A stretch of 6,294 nt of DNA. It comes from an uncultured Christensenellaceae bacterium (GTDB taxonomy: Bacteria; Bacillota; Clostridia; Christensenellales; UBA1242). The notes beneath the pieces are model-generated. The model was not told the DNA's origin. It was given only the letters and a program-made list of their open reading frames with translations, and ran no database searches. Positions within the stretch are counted from its first letter, which is position 1. Each line of letters begins with the position of its first letter. This document shows positions 5,056 to 6,294 of this stretch, piece by piece. The stretch spans positions 1 to 6,294 of the forward strand of contig CATLDS010000031.1 in NCBI GenBank assembly GCA_949902685.1, written 5' to 3'. The position numbers and the translations under genes were made by a program.

Positions 5056-6294
5056 ATGACTAAAGAGGAGAGATTAGTCTATCTCACGAACGAAGTGGAC
5101 AAGCACAATAAGAATTATTATTTGTATGACAATCCAACCATTTCGGATGCTGAGTATGACGCAATGTACTATGAATTAGTAGACCTAGAGAAAGAACTGG
5201 GTTATTCTTTGCCGAACACTCCTACAGCACGTGTGGGTGACTATGTACTCCCCGGATTTAAGAAAAAGAAACACGATATACCTCTATATAGTCTAAATAA
5301 AGTGAAAGATTTTGATGACCTAGATAAATGGATGAAGGATATGCGTGATGCATCCAATAATCCTAATCTAGACTTTTCATTAGAATATAAGTATGACGGT
5401 TTAAAGATAGTATTGGAATATCAAAATGGTCACTTTAGATATGCTACTACGCGAGGTAATGGTCAAATTGGTGAGATCGTCACTCGCCAAGTACGTACTA
5501 TTAAAAGTGTACCTTTAACTATATCATACAAGGGTAGACTGCTAGTTCAGGGTGAATGCATGATGACCAATAAAGCATTCGAGGAGTACAATAAGACAGC
5601 AGAAGTACCACTTAAAAATCCAAGAAATGGTGTAGCAGGTGCTGTACGAAATTTAGACCCTAAAGAGACAGAGAAACGTATGCTTGATTTTTTCTGCTAC
5701 GATGTATTGCTGATAGAGGATAAGGAAATTTTATCTCAAGAGGAGATGAATAAATTTATAATATCTCAAGGGTTTAAAACAGGAGATTATTTTTATAAAT
5801 TTTCTTCACTTGAAGAAGTTAAAAAAGAGATTGAACGTTTAGATAAAATTAAAGATAATCTTGATGTTATGATAGATGGCATGGTCATTAAGGTAAATGA
5901 TTGTGCTGTTAGAGAAGACATTGGTTATACTGTTAAATTTCCTAAATGGGCGATGGCATATAAATTTAAACCAGTAGAGCAAAGCACAATCTTAAAAGAC
6001 GTTGTTTGGCAGGTGGGACGTACTGGCAAGATTACACCTATTGCAATCTTAGACCCTATAGAACTCAGTGGCGCTACAGTAAGTAGGGCAACACTTAATA
6101 ATACACAAGATATTGAACGAAAAAACATTAGTATTAATAGTAGAGTATTTGTTCGTCGTAGTAATGAAGTTATACCAGAAGTGATGGGTCTGGCTGAGAA
6201 AAGTGACAATTCTATTAATATCTTACCTCCAGTCTGCTGTCCTAGTTGTAATAGCATACTAGAGACTATCGGTGCTAATCTATTCTGTCTAAAT
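5056..6294 (+). CDS. ligA: NAD+-dependent DNA ligase LigA, 3' end missing
   Basis: LigA seals nicks in DNA during replication and repair, using NAD+ to adenylate an active-site lysine. The frame is open from ATG 5056 to the window end: 413 codons of a protein usually about 650-670 long. Domain Ia (1-60) has YYLYDNPTISDAEYD. The adenylation domain has the catalytic K112 in EYKYDG, TRGNG (132-136), E167 in QGE, R190 and R198 in NPRNGVAGAVRNLD, K279 in DGMVIK and K303 in AYKF. The OB fold has VGRTGKITPIA (320-330), SRATLNN (343-349) and NEVIPEV (370-376). The zinc finger begins with C395-P-S-C398 and C411; its fourth Cys, the HhH and BRCT domains lie beyond the window. NGVAG and RSNEVIPE replace the more common NAAAG and RAGEVIP, which I associate with a clostridial branch of LigA. 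It is co-transcribed with pcrA, one base away. Confidence 0.96.
   Translation, partial: MTKEERLVYLTNEVDKHNKNYYLYDNPTISDAEYDAMYYELVDLEKELGYSLPNTPTARVGDYVLPGFKKKKHDIPLYSLNKVKDFDDLDKWMKDMRDASNNPNLDFSLEYKYDGLKIVLEYQNGHFRYATTRGNGQIGEIVTRQVRTIKSVPLTISYKGRLLVQGECMMTNKAFEEYNKTAEVPLKNPRNGVAGAVRNLDPKETEKRMLDFFCYDVLLIEDKEILSQEEMNKFIISQGFKTGDYFYKFSSLEEVKKEIERLDKIKDNLDVMIDGMVIKVNDCAVREDIGYTVKFPKWAMAYKFKPVEQSTILKDVVWQVGRTGKITPIAILDPIELSGATVSRATLNNTQDIERKNISINSRVFVRRSNEVIPEVMGLAEKSDNSINILPPVCCPSCNSILETIGANLFCLN

Noticed and set aside
5925..6257. Minus-strand ORF of 110 codons
   Set aside because: It lies wholly antisense to ligA, whose conserved motifs occupy the + strand here; it is a shadow frame.

Overview
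The window is a low-GC, gene-dense stretch with every gene on the + strand. Stops are TAA or TAG, Shine-Dalgarno (SD) sites are of the Firmicutes type, and the gene content (rsmE-mtaB-HIT-rpsU next to pcrA-ligA) is that of Bacillota. Motif style in the DNA ligase suggests Clostridia, but I cannot place it more finely. All recognised genes are chromosomal housekeeping genes. I see no mobile element, CRISPR array, tRNA or rRNA.

Layout. Bases 1-243 hold the 3' end of rsmE (16S rRNA U1498 methyltransferase), which overlaps mtaB (233-1483, tRNA ms2t6A37 methylthiotransferase) by 11 bases. A short gap with its own promoter leads to a histidine-triad (HIT) protein (1536-1871), closed by a strong hairpin terminator (1906-1937). 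A consensus promoter (1943-1970) then drives an unrecognised 147-residue protein (1997-2440). A further promoter (2500-2528) drives rpsU, ribosomal protein S21, read here from a TTG start at 2564; it ends in a second terminator (2758-2778). A third unit starts at the promoter at 2791-2819: pcrA (2826-5054, UvrD/PcrA helicase) followed one base later by ligA (5056 to the window end, NAD+-dependent DNA ligase, 413 codons visible, 3' end missing).

Functionally, the left part is translation quality (rRNA and tRNA modification, S21) and the right part is DNA repair and replication (helicase plus nick-sealing ligase). The join between the two is marked by a terminator and a new promoter.

There is no clear sign of a new multi-gene system. 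The best leads are a pcrA transcript predicted to begin exactly on its ATG (leaderless), a strong internal SD and in-frame ATG inside pcrA that could yield the C-terminal Tudor-like domain alone, and the unknown gene placed inside an otherwise conserved translation cluster. No gene-free stretch exceeds about 125 bases.
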